NCBI GenBank assembly: GCA_963664655.2
Contig: OY761554.1
Span: forward strand, 5,022,001-5,086,000
DNA: 64,000 nt
Reading direction: 5' to 3'
Source of the DNA: Desulfospira sp963664655
GTDB taxonomy: Bacteria > Desulfobacterota > Desulfobacteria > Desulfobacterales > Desulfobacteraceae
Below the pieces are notes generated by a model, which saw nothing but the letters and a program-made list of their open reading frames with translations, made no database searches and was not told the DNA's origin. The position numbers were made by a program, and so were the translations under genes. Numbering within the stretch: position 1 is the first letter of the stretch; the number at the start of each line of letters is the position of its first letter. Below, one piece after another: positions 1 to 9,943 of this stretch.

Positions 1-841
1 TAGATACGGCATGGGACTGGACCATGTCCATAAACACCGACAGCCCGGCCTCATGGGCGGCATCAATCAGGGATTTTAACTCTTCGGGAGTGCCGAACCG
101 TGAGGACGGGGCAAAAAAGCCGGCCACATGATACCCTAAGGACCCATAGTAGGGATGTTCCAGAAGGGCCATGATCTGAAGGGTGTTGTACCCGGATGTC
201 ACAATCTTGGGCAGGATATACCGTTCAAATTCGACAAAGGTCCCTACCCTGCCGTCCTCCAGGGCCATGCCCACGTGGGTTTCGTAAATGAGCAGCGGAT
301 GTTTAGAGGGGGTAAAGTCCGGAATTTTCCATTGATAGGGGTGTTCCGGGGCCCAGACCTGGGCATTGAAAATCAGGGTTTCCGGGTCCTGGACCACCCG
401 GCGGGCTGCCGTGGGGATACGGTCCCCTTCCCCCCCGGGCCAGGAGACCTTAAGCCGGAAAAGATCGCCGTGATGCAGCACAGAGCTTTCAAACCGGGCT
501 TCAAAGATCTGATCGTCTTTTTTGGGCACCCTGAACCGGGCCTGTTTTTCCCAGCCCGAAGCCGGACAGACCAGGTGCATGTCACAGGCATGGGGGGCCC
601 ATTCCCGGAACACCCAGCCGTCATCTTCCCGGTGAAGGCCGAAAAATTCATGATAATCCGAGGCTTCCTTCACGTTCCGGCCAAAGGTGTGAACAAGCCT
701 TTTCTCATAGGCCAGGGCATGGGCCTGGCGATGGGCAATAACCGGTTCAAAGGGGATCAGCAAGGGATCATTGAACAGCCCTTTTTCGACTCCGGGGGTG
801 CCGGTTCCGGGACTTTTGCCCGGCTGCTTAACCTTAGACAA
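1..841 (-). CDS. glgB: 1,4-alpha-glucan branching enzyme, eukaryotic-like type (3' end cut by window edge)
   Basis: This enzyme makes alpha-1,6 branches in glycogen. The minus-strand frame is open from 841 to the window edge, so only the N-terminal 280 residues or so are visible. They hold the CBM48-like region and the start of the GH13 barrel: YETHVGMA, then GYNTLQIMALLEHPYYGSLG, then the metal/substrate-loop motif DMVQSHAVS at the edge. The first two are typical of the eukaryotic-type GH13_8 branching enzymes also found in some bacteria. No ATG suits the start. A TTG at 841 overlaps the stop codon of the synthase gene (834-836), which implies translational coupling. The start is uncertain and the family call is firm. 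Confidence 0.85.
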   Translation of the reverse strand, partial: MSKVKQPGKSPGTGTPGVEKGLFNDPLLIPFEPVIAHRQAHALAYEKRLVHTFGRNVKEASDYHEFFGLHREDDGWVFREWAPHACDMHLVCPASGWEKQARFRVPKKDDQIFEARFESSVLHHGDLFRLKVSWPGGEGDRIPTAARRVVQDPETLIFNAQVWAPEHPYQWKIPDFTPSKHPLLIYETHVGMALEDGRVGTFVEFERYILPKIVTSGYNTLQIMALLEHPYYGSLGYHVAGFFAPSSRFGTPEELKSLIDAAHEAGLSVFMDMVQSHAVS

Positions 842-2336
842 TGAAGGGCCGCTGGAGCATTTTTTCATACAGGTCAATATACCCCTGGGCACACCGGCTG
901 TGATTAAACTCAAGGATTCCCTCAATCATGATCCGGCGAATCTGGGTTGTTTTGACATCGGGGTCCATTTGGGCAAATTCCATGGCCCGGTCAACCGCCC
1001 AGAAAAGCCCCTGGGCATCGTGGACATTGAACAAAAACCCATTGCCCGTATCATGGGCCGGGTCCAGGGGATGGACCGTGTCGTGGAGGCCGCCGGTATC
1101 ATGGACAATGGGCAGGCTCCCGTAAATGGTGCCGATCATCTGGGGCAGGCCGCAGGGTTCAAAGGATGAGGGCATGAGAACAAAATCGCTGGCCGCAAAT
1201 CCCTGATGGCTCAACCCCTCGTTAAACCCGCACACGCATACCCGCCGGCCGATGCCGTGGAACCGGACAATATCATGGAAATGTTTCTGGAATTCGCCGC
1301 TGGCCACCAGCACCACCTGAAGGTTGGACTCCCAGTACTTGGCCACCATGTCATACAGAATCCGGGCTAACAGCTGGGGCCCTTTTTGAACCGGGTCCAG
1401 ACGGGAGGGCCAGAAAAACATGGCCGCATTCTCGTCCTGGTCCAGATCCAGAATTTTTTGTAAAAACAGTTTGTTCTTCTTTTTTTCTTCCCGGTGGTTT
1501 TTGGGGCCAAAGGGATACCGGATCATCTCATCCACGGCCGGGTTCAGCTCCGGTTCCGGGGCATTTAGTATCCCTGTGGCGCATCCGGCATTGTATTTAT
1601 GGGTCAGTTCAGCCTTAAGGCAGGGTTCCACAAAGGGATGGCGGTTGTCCACGATCTCCTTTAAAAAGGTAGGGCTTACCGTATTGACATAATGGGCCGA
1701 AAACACCCCGGAGGTTAAGAAATCCACCCGGTTCCAGTCCCGGCTTTCCTCATAATTATGGGGGGTGGTCTTAAAAAACAGCCATTTCCAGAAGGAGGCG
1801 GCGTCAATGCCCCTATCCTCAATTTCGGCCATGGTGGATGTCATGGTATGGATATTGTGGATGGTGAACAGGCAGGGAATTTCCAGCTGCCTTGCCATGG
1901 CCGGAATCAGGCCGGTCATCCAGTCGTTGCAGTGAATAATATCGGGATTGACCCGGGGGATGATATTGTTGATCACCTCCCGCTGAAAGGCCAGGGACGC
2001 CTTAAGGTCCTGGTCGGAATAGCCCGAATATACGTTGTTCAAATAGTAAAAAGCCCGGTCCTGGGCCAGGTGGATCCGGTCTTCATCGAGTTTGGTCCGG
2101 ATCCGTTCAAGTTTTCTGTCCCGATTAGCGGACACCTTTCCGTCAAATATGGACCGGTAATCGGGAAGGGCCACATGGACATCGCACTGAAGTTCAAACA
2201 GGGCACTGATCAACGCGGCCGACACGTCTGCCAGCCCCCCGGCCTTGGCCGAATACTGGGAAGAATCATCCATATCCTTGGGAAGATAGGTCACTTCAGG
2301 GGTCACGATCAATATTCTGGGTTTTGTCTGGGGCAT
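834..2336 (-). CDS. glgA: Glycogen synthase (GT5)
   Basis: This enzyme transfers glucose from a nucleotide sugar to the growing alpha-1,4 glucan in the cytoplasm. The 500-residue protein has the N-terminal substrate loop as KAGGLADVSAAL (usually KTGGLADV), and the C-terminal GT-B signature EPCGLPQMIG with the catalytic-type glutamate at about residue 393. STGGL is replaced by DTGGLHDTV, and GNGFLF follows. The length is normal for the family. It is third in the minus-strand glycogen operon; its stop overlaps the probable start of the branching enzyme. A 159-bp spacer with simple repeats separates it from the phosphorylase gene. The ribosome-binding site at the ATG is weak. Confidence 0.93.
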   Translation of the reverse strand: MPQTKPRILIVTPEVTYLPKDMDDSSQYSAKAGGLADVSAALISALFELQCDVHVALPDYRSIFDGKVSANRDRKLERIRTKLDEDRIHLAQDRAFYYLNNVYSGYSDQDLKASLAFQREVINNIIPRVNPDIIHCNDWMTGLIPAMARQLEIPCLFTIHNIHTMTSTMAEIEDRGIDAASFWKWLFFKTTPHNYEESRDWNRVDFLTSGVFSAHYVNTVSPTFLKEIVDNRHPFVEPCLKAELTHKYNAGCATGILNAPEPELNPAVDEMIRYPFGPKNHREEKKKNKLFLQKILDLDQDENAAMFFWPSRLDPVQKGPQLLARILYDMVAKYWESNLQVVLVASGEFQKHFHDIVRFHGIGRRVCVCGFNEGLSHQGFAASDFVLMPSSFEPCGLPQMIGTIYGSLPIVHDTGGLHDTVHPLDPAHDTGNGFLFNVHDAQGLFWAVDRAMEFAQMDPDVKTTQIRRIMIEGILEFNHSRCAQGYIDLYEKMLQRPFIV

Positions 2337-2450
2337 AGCTGTTCAAGAAACTGGAAACTAGAAACAAGAAACAAGATTGTGAATACCCTGTCTTCTTGTC
2401 TCCCGCTCTTTGTTCCCCGTCTCCTGTCTCCTATTTATTCTTTTCCGGCT

Positions 2451-2492
2451 TATCTCTTATCTCTTATCTCTTGTCTCTTGTCTCTTGTCTCT
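2451..2492. repeat. Heptamer tandem array at the glgP stop codon
   Basis: Six 7-bp units (TATCTCT three times, then TGTCTCT three times) run up to within 3 bp of the phosphorylase stop codon (2496-2498). Related CTCTTGT runs continue irregularly over 2340-2450, and a similar stretch recurs near 26085-26115. The array fills most of the 159-bp gap between the phosphorylase and synthase genes. No terminator was seen here, so the two genes may still be cotranscribed. Confidence 0.85.
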
Positions 2493-2495
2493 TGC

Positions 2496-5051
2496 TTAGT
2501 CTTCAGCCCAGGTCATAAGCCCGGGCGTGTTGGCCAGCACCTCATCCCCTTCGGGAATCACCCTTGCCGTATACCCGAACCTTCCGGAATCCAGGCAGGG
2601 AATGGCGCAGCTGTACAGATACGTCCCTTCTGAAAGGGTTTTCTCAAGCTCCATGGCTTCGGAACGGGCACCGGCCAGGACATTGGAACCGGTAACCCTG
2701 CCATGGTAAATCTCAACCTTTACCTCACCGGGCTCAAGCTGCCCGAGAAAGACTTCCACACCAATCCTGAAACGGTCTCCAACCTTGAAATTTTCCCCGG
2801 CATCCAGCTGAGGCCGGGACAATCTGATATCCTTCCACAGGGCCGTAAGCCTTGCCTGAACAATGGCAAGTTCCCCAGCCTTTTGGGCATTATCCTGGGT
2901 CAGCCGCCGAAAATAGGTTGAGGCCGGCACATAAAACCGGACCGCATAATCCCTGACCATCCGGTCGCTGGAAAACTCGCTGATGGCCATTTTCATGGAC
3001 TCTTTCATCATGGTGATCCACCGCAGCGGCGGATTCCCCCTGGTCCGTTCATAATAAGTGGGAATCACGTCATTTTCAAGGATATTATATAATGTTTGGC
3101 TTTCCATATCGTCCTGGTAGACCGGATCATCATACGCATGCCCGTTTCCGATATTCCAGCCCCGGTCCCCCCGGTACCCTTCGCACCACCACCCGTCAAG
3201 GATGGACAGGTTAAGTGCCCCGTTGGCCGCAGCCTTCATGCCCGATGTCCCGCAGGCCTCCATGGGGCGGCGGGGGGTGTTGAGCCAGACATCACATCCC
3301 TGGACCATGTACCGGGCAATGTTAATGTCATAATTTTCAATAAACGCCACCCGGTGCCGGACATCGTGCCGGCTGGCAAATTCCACGATCTGCTGGATAA
3401 TGTCTTTGCCTTCGGTATCGTTGGGATGGGCTTTGCCGGCAAAAATAAACTGGACCGGAAACTCATCATCATTGATCATCCGGCTTAACCGCCGGATGTC
3501 CGATAAAATCAGGGAGGCCCGCTTATAGGTGGCGAAGCGCCGGGCAAAGCAGATGGTCAGGACATGGGGGTCTAAGACCCCGGCCACTTCATCCACCAGA
3601 GTTCTCGGGGCATTTCTGCGTTCATACTGGGTAATGAGCAGTTCCCGGCATTTTCTAACCAAATTGGACCGGTCCAGTTCATGGACATGCCACAGGTCAG
3701 AGTCCTCTATGGTCTCAATCCGCGTGATCAGACGGGCGTCTGACATTCTTTCAGCCCAGTCATGGGCCAGATACCGCTCCAGTAAGGCATTCTTGTGCCG
3801 GGACAAATAGGAGCAGACATGGACCCCGTTGGTGATGTGGGAAATGGGGACTTCCTCTTCATACCGGTTGGGCCATAAGTGGCGCCACATTTTTCGGGCC
3901 ACCTGGCCGTGGAGCCGGCTGACCCCGTTGATGTGGCTGCACATCTTGGCCCCGAGGATAAACATGGAGAACTTGTCATCATTACCGGCGTCGGGGACCT
4001 TTCCCCAGGAAAGAATCACATCTTCGGAAACATGGAATTTACCGGCATAATGGGTGATATAGGGCCGGACCAGGTCATTTTCAAACTCATCATGGCCGGC
4101 GGCCACCGGGGTATGGGTGGTAAACAGGCTGGTCCGCCGGGCAATCTGAAAGGCCGCATCAAAATCGGTCTTATGCCGGTCCATGACCATGGATATCCGT
4201 TCTAAGCCGGCAAAGGCGCAGTGTCCCTCGTTCATGTGGCAGACCGCCGGAAAAATATCCATGGCCGTGAGGGCCTTGATCCCGCCGATGCCCAGAAGAA
4301 TTTCCTGGGCCACCCGGATACTGCCGTGGCTGGCATAGAGCCTTGAAGTGATGTCCCTGATGCTCTGGGGGTTTTCAGCAAGGTTGGTATCCAGAAGGTA
4401 AAGCTTTATCCGGCCCACCTTTAACAGCCAGATACAGGCGATCATGTCCCCTTCAGGACCGGGCACCCGGATCAGTATCTCTTTGCCTTCCTGGTCCTGG
4501 ACCTTTTGAAGGGGCAGCTCAAACACATCGTTAATGGGATAGGTTTCCTGCTGCCAGCCGGTATGATCCAGATACTGCTGGAAATATCCTTCCCGGAACA
4601 TCAGGCCCACGGCGGTTAAGGAAAGCCCCAGAGAAGAGGCCGCCTTTAAATGGTCCCCGGCCAGGACTCCCAAGCCCCCGGCAAACAGGGGAAGGGATTC
4701 GTGAAGCCCGAATTCCATGGAAAAATAGGCAATGGTTTCTTTGGGTTCCAGATCAAACCCCTTGATCCGGGAATCCGTGGAAAACATGTACTCAAATTTG
4801 TCTTTCACCCGGCCCAGATGGCCCAGGAAGCTTTCATCATTTTCCAGCTCCCGGAACCTTCGCTGGGAAATATAGGTTAAAAACACCACCGGATTTTTCC
4901 CTGATTTTTCCCACCTTGCGGGATCAATGCGGTGAAACAGCTCTATGGCTTCGTGGTTCCAGCACCACCATAGATTCCTTGCCAGATAGTCTAAAAATTC
5001 CAAAGACTCGGGAATGGCCGGATAGACCTTATAAATGTTTAAATTTTTCAC
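2496..5051 (-). CDS. glgP: Alpha-glucan phosphorylase (GT35)
   Basis: This enzyme releases glucose-1-phosphate from glycogen using pyridoxal phosphate. The 851-residue protein belongs to the short alpha-glucan phosphorylase subfamily that has an N-terminal DUF3417 region (NLWWCWNHEA near residue 30). The phosphorylase signature appears as EACGTSGMKAAANGALN, with the PLP lysine in GMK, followed by SILDGWWCEGYRG. The start is a GTG at 5051. An AGGAG lies 16 bp upstream, which is rather far, and no better start is visible. The gene follows the debranching enzyme by 22 bp, so mobilisation and synthesis genes appear to share one transcript. Confidence 0.92.
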   Translation of the reverse strand: MKNLNIYKVYPAIPESLEFLDYLARNLWWCWNHEAIELFHRIDPARWEKSGKNPVVFLTYISQRRFRELENDESFLGHLGRVKDKFEYMFSTDSRIKGFDLEPKETIAYFSMEFGLHESLPLFAGGLGVLAGDHLKAASSLGLSLTAVGLMFREGYFQQYLDHTGWQQETYPINDVFELPLQKVQDQEGKEILIRVPGPEGDMIACIWLLKVGRIKLYLLDTNLAENPQSIRDITSRLYASHGSIRVAQEILLGIGGIKALTAMDIFPAVCHMNEGHCAFAGLERISMVMDRHKTDFDAAFQIARRTSLFTTHTPVAAGHDEFENDLVRPYITHYAGKFHVSEDVILSWGKVPDAGNDDKFSMFILGAKMCSHINGVSRLHGQVARKMWRHLWPNRYEEEVPISHITNGVHVCSYLSRHKNALLERYLAHDWAERMSDARLITRIETIEDSDLWHVHELDRSNLVRKCRELLITQYERRNAPRTLVDEVAGVLDPHVLTICFARRFATYKRASLILSDIRRLSRMINDDEFPVQFIFAGKAHPNDTEGKDIIQQIVEFASRHDVRHRVAFIENYDINIARYMVQGCDVWLNTPRRPMEACGTSGMKAAANGALNLSILDGWWCEGYRGDRGWNIGNGHAYDDPVYQDDMESQTLYNILENDVIPTYYERTRGNPPLRWITMMKESMKMAISEFSSDRMVRDYAVRFYVPASTYFRRLTQDNAQKAGELAIVQARLTALWKDIRLSRPQLDAGENFKVGDRFRIGVEVFLGQLEPGEVKVEIYHGRVTGSNVLAGARSEAMELEKTLSEGTYLYSCAIPCLDSGRFGYTARVIPEGDEVLANTPGLMTWAED

Positions 5052-5073
5052 CAGGTTTGGCTTAAGCTCCTGC

Positions 5074-8000
5074 TCAAGATGGTTTAAGTTTATGGATCAC
5101 CCGTGCGAACTCACTGCTGGACCATGCCTGAGCGTCACACCCCCGGGGGGCGTGGGGAAAATCCCCGTCCAGGATCTCAGGGATATACCCTGCAGATCCG
5201 GTCCGCATCAAATCTGCCACACTGCCAAGCCAGGCCAGGCAGGTGGCGTGGCTTTTTGGGCCAAAAACATGGGCCCAGGCTTCACAAAAGACCGGAAAGG
5301 GCCAGGTCCAGGCCGTGCCGTTGTGATAGGCCGGCTTTCGTTTTGTATCTTCATCCCCCTGGTAGGTTCCGGCGTAGGGCCGATGGGGGTCATTTAGCAA
5401 CTGGTCATTATAAAAGATATGCAGGCCGGTTTCAAGGGGGCGGTCCGAAAGACTTCGAATGCCGCCGGGCACCAGAAGGTCCATGCAGGTTTCAAGGCAG
5501 GCACAGGCCTTTTTCGGGTCATCCACCACCCCGAAGGGAATTAAAAACAGCTGGTTGGGCCGCAGGGCATCGTCAGGCCCGGCATTTTTGGCGCCCACGG
5601 GCCCGTCCCCGTGAAGACAGTCGGAAAAATACCCCTTGTCCGGAAGGTAAAACAAATCGTTAACCGATGTCCTGACCTGCCTTGCCCGGTCAGCCCATAA
5701 GGCGTTGTCCGGCCCTGAGATGTCAGCCAGAAAGCTTAAAGCATGATGCCACAGGCCCTGGATCTCCACCGGGTACCCCTGCCGGGGGCTGCCGGCCGGA
5801 TAGTTGGTGTCCATCCAGGTAAAGTGGGAGGGGCTGTACAGCAAAAGGGTGTCTGGATCAGCCTTTACCCCGGTCGGAGTGCCGTTGATCATGGACCCTG
5901 CCATGGAAAAAAGGATCTCCTTAATGGTTCGTCCGGACAGTTTTTCATCCAGAAACCCGTAATTTCCCTCTTTTTCACAAAGCTCTTTGCAGCAGGTGAA
6001 AAACCATAAGGGGGCATCGGATGTTTCAATGTTGCCGGCATCTTTTCCCCGGATCATGTTGGGCAACGTTCCCTTGTTTTCAAACCGGCCGAACAATTTT
6101 AAAACCGCCCGGGCATCTTCGAGCCGGCCAAGCTCAATGAGCCCCCGGCAGAAAATCAGGCTGTCCCGGCCCCAGTCCAGGAACCAGGGGTAGCCGGCGA
6201 TCACGCTTTTATCCTTGTCCCGGTCTACCAGAAAGGCGTCCATACTGTTATAAACAGCCTGTTCCAGGGGCAGGGTTTCAGGAAAATCCCCTTTTGCTTT
6301 GACCTTTTTTCCGGCGTTTAACTGTTGTTCGTTCTCCCCTACCCGGCCCCAAAGGCTCACGGTGTTTCCCCCTAAGCATTCAGCGATAAAATACCCCGGG
6401 GAAAACAGATCCGAATCCGGGTCAAGCCCCCGCTGGGCTTCCAGGGGCCGGTAAACCATATAATGCCATTCAGGCTCCGTAAAATACTGGCCCGAAGAGA
6501 TATCCAGCCGGAAGGTCTGCCCCCTTGACAGGGAAAAGTCAAAGCCGGTTTCAAAGGCCGAAACCGCCCGGGGCCAGTCATGTTCCGGTCCGGCAAAGGC
6601 CTTGACCGGCTCGTGAAAGCTTCTGTCCTCAATATCCGGCCTGAAGATCAGGGACACGGGCCGGTCATCTTCCAGAAACCCGGCCCTTTTTTTGGCCTTT
6701 TTCCGCTCAACGGACAAGGTCACGGCATTGGCGTTCCGGTCCAGGGCCAGCTTAAGATTGAGCACATAATATTTGCCCTGGGACGTGGGCACATGGAACC
6801 GCCACTGGCCGCCATGGGCATGGGAAAAGACAAACCGGTCCAGGCAGTCCGGGGCAAGTTCCCGGGAATACCCCTGGAAAACCGCCCAGATCCGGCACCG
6901 GGACAGCACCATCCACCGGTCTTCCGGGGTGGTGGCAGACAGGTTGGCCGCAAGCAGGGCATCATACCGGCTGTAAAGATCGGGCCAGCAGACCGCCGCG
7001 CGCACCATCCCGCCATGGCGGGTGGTGCCCAGCAGTTTCAAAAAACCGCTTTTGATAATTTCCTTTCGGGTAAACGCATAATTCATGACCAGCTTGTCAA
7101 AGGGGGCCAGAAACATCAGGCCGATCCGTTCCACCCGGGTGGGCTGTCCTTGAAAAATCCTTAAGTCCAGAAAACAGTCCTGGTGAACTTCTTTGACGGC
7201 CATGGGATGAAACAGGGCAAAAAAAGCCGTCCCATCCTCCCGGGACAAGGATTCCCGGTATCCCACGGATTTTTTTTCTTTTGCCGTTTCCTCCATAATC
7301 CAGGCCCTGAACGGATAGGGACTCACAATCAGAAAAAAGAACCCCGGCGGGATCATGACATTCCGGTGAAGATCCTTCTGTGTATCAAGAACGATGACCC
7401 GGCTCTCCTTTGCATCCGGATACAGGGAGCGGATAAACTGCCGGGGGTTCTGTCCCAAGGCCCCGGCCTGTTTTTCAAGGTCAAGCCCTGACACGTCCTT
7501 ATATCCGTGAACCGCCACAAAGGCCCTGAGGGCCTCGGCCTTAAGCCGCTGGTGCCGGGCCGCCAAGGGCTGGCCCGCCCCTGAAGCCCCGTTCACAAGG
7601 GCAAGGTCTGCCTGACGCGGCGTCAGGGCCATGACCTGTCCGGGGGAAAGGTCTGTTTCAAGCCGGTCACCAGCCGGGTTCAGGGTCACCTGATCCCCGG
7701 TCAGCAGGTCAAAAAAGTCAGGGGTTTGCCCCAAGCAGGGGGCTGCCGGGAAAACTGCCCTTCCGGGCCGTTCACAGTCCAGATTGACCAGGATCACCAG
7801 GGCGGCATCCTTTAATTTATTCTGCCTGAGAAGCACCAGGCACTGATCATGATTTTCCTGAATCAGTGACAGATCAGTCCCGGCAAAAAAGGCCGGGTGG
7901 ACCGCCAGAATCCGGTTCATGCGGGAAATCCGGTCCACCTGGTTGACCGGACTGCCCCAGTTCAGGCTCCGGGATTCATGGACATCAATCTTTTCTTTGG

Positions 8001-9366
8001 CAAACCACTCCACCCCGTTGGCAAACCCGAACCCGCCATTGACACTGAACAGGGCGCAAAGGGCGGTTCTCATGGCCGCATAAGTTTCAGACCGGGCCGC
8101 CAGCCGGTTGTTGTCATGGGTTTCGGCAAAATGAATGGTATGGCCGCATGTTCTTGAGATATCAAAGGCACCGGGCAGATAGCCGGAAATCTCTTCTCTG
8201 GAATAATTCTGAAACAGTTCGGAATAGGCCCAGTTAAAATTGGCCCGGGATAAAATTTCCCGGGTGACGGCCACCGGCCCGCCAAGGCCCTCAAGGAAGA
8301 ACAGGGTCCCGGGATACTGGCGCCTGACCTTGGCCACAATATACTCCCAGGCTTCTACGGGAATCATGTACCCGGCATCGCACCGGAATCCGTCCACGCC
8401 CCGTTTACACCAGTGAAGAAAAATATCCGCGATATAGGTCCAAAGCCCCGAGCGGGTATAGTCCAGGCTGGTGAGATCGGCCCAGACCACCCCCCATGCC
8501 CCGGGATTTTGAATTTCATTGTCCTTTCCCCTGAGCAGCCACTCGGGATGGGTCTCATGGATGGCGGCGGCCCATCCCGTATGGTTCACGGCAATGTCCA
8601 TGAACAGGTACCCGTTGCAGGCATGAACCCGGTCGGTTAATTCCATGAACTGGTCCAAAGGCGTTGCGGCCGGATCAAACCGGGCCAGGGCCGGGTCCAC
8701 CTGGGTAAAGTTCAAGGCCGCATAGGGGCTGCCGAACCGGCCCATCCGGGCGTAGGTGGTGGGGGTGGGATGGATGGGCAGCAGCAGCAGGGCCCGGCAG
8801 CCCAGTTCATCAAAAATAAAGGGAACCTGCTCGGCCAGATCCCTGAACTTTCCGGATTCCGGAATCACCGTATATCCTTTTTCATCCAGCATGGAAACGG
8901 CCTGATCCCTGGCCGGATCATTCACGGGCCGTTCCTTTGTTGCACCGAACTGCCGGACAAAGGCATTGTAGATAATGTTGGCGCAGCAGGTTGCCGCAGG
9001 CTCCACGCTGATACGGGTGTTGTCCCCTCCAGGCCAGACCGGAACGGTATCGTTTTCAGGCAGAAAATAACATTTGGCCTGGAAAAACCCGGTTTCGTGA
9101 AGGGGCAAAACGATCTTGAACCCGTCCTTTACCGAGCCTTCCATAGGGATGTCATACCAGGCCTCATCCAGCTTGATTTCATCTTTTTCCACCCGGTTGA
9201 TGATCTCGTTTCTGGCAACGTCCACCGCACCGAAGTTGGTCCGGACAAAGGCCTTGCCCTTACCCTTGCCTTGAACATCAAGGGACAGGGCAAGGGTATC
9301 GCCGGCGTACATAACAAGGGACTGCCCCGGCAAAGGGGACTGGGTGACAGATGTTGGGCGGTTCAT
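5074..9366 (-). CDS. Glycogen debranching enzyme: GH13 alpha-amylase domain fused to an amylo-alpha-1,6-glucosidase domain
   Basis: The 1430-residue protein probably removes branch points by combining glucanotransferase and alpha-1,6-glucosidase steps. A beta-rich N-terminal region (about 1-145) precedes a GH13 barrel. Visible catalytic motifs are DGFRCDAGY (nucleophile D330), FFLEGLGG (acid/base E359) and ETHDNNRL (transition-state D419). A long middle region leads to a C-terminal GDE/GH133-type six-hairpin domain (about 1010-1425) with YPWFLDWGRDSLIF, GTLPNMIRG and a WPFPVFCEAW end. The layout recalls eukaryotic debranching enzymes more than bacterial GlgX. It is the first gene of the operon; an AGGAGG lies about 15 bp before the ATG. 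Confidence 0.88.
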   Translation of the reverse strand: MNRPTSVTQSPLPGQSLVMYAGDTLALSLDVQGKGKGKAFVRTNFGAVDVARNEIINRVEKDEIKLDEAWYDIPMEGSVKDGFKIVLPLHETGFFQAKCYFLPENDTVPVWPGGDNTRISVEPAATCCANIIYNAFVRQFGATKERPVNDPARDQAVSMLDEKGYTVIPESGKFRDLAEQVPFIFDELGCRALLLLPIHPTPTTYARMGRFGSPYAALNFTQVDPALARFDPAATPLDQFMELTDRVHACNGYLFMDIAVNHTGWAAAIHETHPEWLLRGKDNEIQNPGAWGVVWADLTSLDYTRSGLWTYIADIFLHWCKRGVDGFRCDAGYMIPVEAWEYIVAKVRRQYPGTLFFLEGLGGPVAVTREILSRANFNWAYSELFQNYSREEISGYLPGAFDISRTCGHTIHFAETHDNNRLAARSETYAAMRTALCALFSVNGGFGFANGVEWFAKEKIDVHESRSLNWGSPVNQVDRISRMNRILAVHPAFFAGTDLSLIQENHDQCLVLLRQNKLKDAALVILVNLDCERPGRAVFPAAPCLGQTPDFFDLLTGDQVTLNPAGDRLETDLSPGQVMALTPRQADLALVNGASGAGQPLAARHQRLKAEALRAFVAVHGYKDVSGLDLEKQAGALGQNPRQFIRSLYPDAKESRVIVLDTQKDLHRNVMIPPGFFFLIVSPYPFRAWIMEETAKEKKSVGYRESLSREDGTAFFALFHPMAVKEVHQDCFLDLRIFQGQPTRVERIGLMFLAPFDKLVMNYAFTRKEIIKSGFLKLLGTTRHGGMVRAAVCWPDLYSRYDALLAANLSATTPEDRWMVLSRCRIWAVFQGYSRELAPDCLDRFVFSHAHGGQWRFHVPTSQGKYYVLNLKLALDRNANAVTLSVERKKAKKRAGFLEDDRPVSLIFRPDIEDRSFHEPVKAFAGPEHDWPRAVSAFETGFDFSLSRGQTFRLDISSGQYFTEPEWHYMVYRPLEAQRGLDPDSDLFSPGYFIAECLGGNTVSLWGRVGENEQQLNAGKKVKAKGDFPETLPLEQAVYNSMDAFLVDRDKDKSVIAGYPWFLDWGRDSLIFCRGLIELGRLEDARAVLKLFGRFENKGTLPNMIRGKDAGNIETSDAPLWFFTCCKELCEKEGNYGFLDEKLSGRTIKEILFSMAGSMINGTPTGVKADPDTLLLYSPSHFTWMDTNYPAGSPRQGYPVEIQGLWHHALSFLADISGPDNALWADRARQVRTSVNDLFYLPDKGYFSDCLHGDGPVGAKNAGPDDALRPNQLFLIPFGVVDDPKKACACLETCMDLLVPGGIRSLSDRPLETGLHIFYNDQLLNDPHRPYAGTYQGDEDTKRKPAYHNGTAWTWPFPVFCEAWAHVFGPKSHATCLAWLGSVADLMRTGSAGYIPEILDGDFPHAPRGCDAQAWSSSEFARVIHKLKPS

Positions 9367-9464
9367 GGCTTTTTTTTGCGAACCTCCTTAATGTGAAAGA
9401 ATGACGGATGAAGGATAACGGATGAAAAAGCGATATCCGTTAATCTTCATCGTTTTCAGGGTGC

Positions 9465-9770
9465 TTATGGTGACCCTTTGGGCTTGCCTGGTTTTGAAGG
9501 TGCCGGCTTGGGGACGGCTTTTGGGAAAATGTCTTCCAGATTCAGGCCCTTGATTTTTTTTAAGCAGTCTTCCAGGGCCTGTTTCTCGTTGTCTCCGGCG
9601 CCCTGGTGTTCAGGCTTTGCCACAATATTGATCAGGTTGGGCACGGCAATGTACGCCCCGGCCAGTTTCCCCTGAATTTTCTGGTGAACATCAATATAAA
9701 TCATCCGGCCGTTGCGAATCAGATTGTACCGGACCACCCGGGTCAGAATATCGTTTACGTGCAGATCCAT
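9465..9770 (-). CDS. Conserved small protein of unknown function
   Basis: The 101-residue protein is not recognised. It has an N-terminal alpha/beta-looking stretch (DLHVNDILTRVVRYNLIRNG), a central segment rich in alternating hydrophobic residues (AYIAVPNLINIVA), a predicted helix and a proline/lysine tail (VPKPAPSKPGKPKG). There is no signal peptide or membrane segment, so it is probably cytosolic. The ATG has an AGGGAAAA about 10 bp upstream. It is codirectional with the glycogen operon and lies 98 bp upstream of it. The intervening DNA holds a degenerate GGATGAA-type repeat at about 9405-9428. Confidence 0.6.
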   Translation of the reverse strand: MDLHVNDILTRVVRYNLIRNGRMIYIDVHQKIQGKLAGAYIAVPNLINIVAKPEHQGAGDNEKQALEDCLKKIKGLNLEDIFPKAVPKPAPSKPGKPKGSP

Positions 9771-9943
9771 GTCAGATTTTCCCTATGATGAGAAATGCTT
9801 AAGATTTTTAAACCGTTTTACCATTAATTTTCATTCCAGGCAATGGCAGGCATGGATATTCTCATCATGACCCCATTTATCCAGTTTTCATCTGTCACCC
9901 GGAACAGCCGCCTCAGGGGATACGGTTTGTAAGGAAAAAAATG

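Noticed and set aside
155..844. 229-residue plus-strand reading frame across the left edge
   Set aside because: It is the complement shadow of the branching-enzyme gene, whose minus-strand translation shows clear GH13 motifs.
9405..9428. Operator between the debranching gene and the small gene upstream
   Set aside because: The GGATGAAGGATAACGGATGAA stretch looks like the same simple-repeat type seen at gene ends, not a symmetric binding site.
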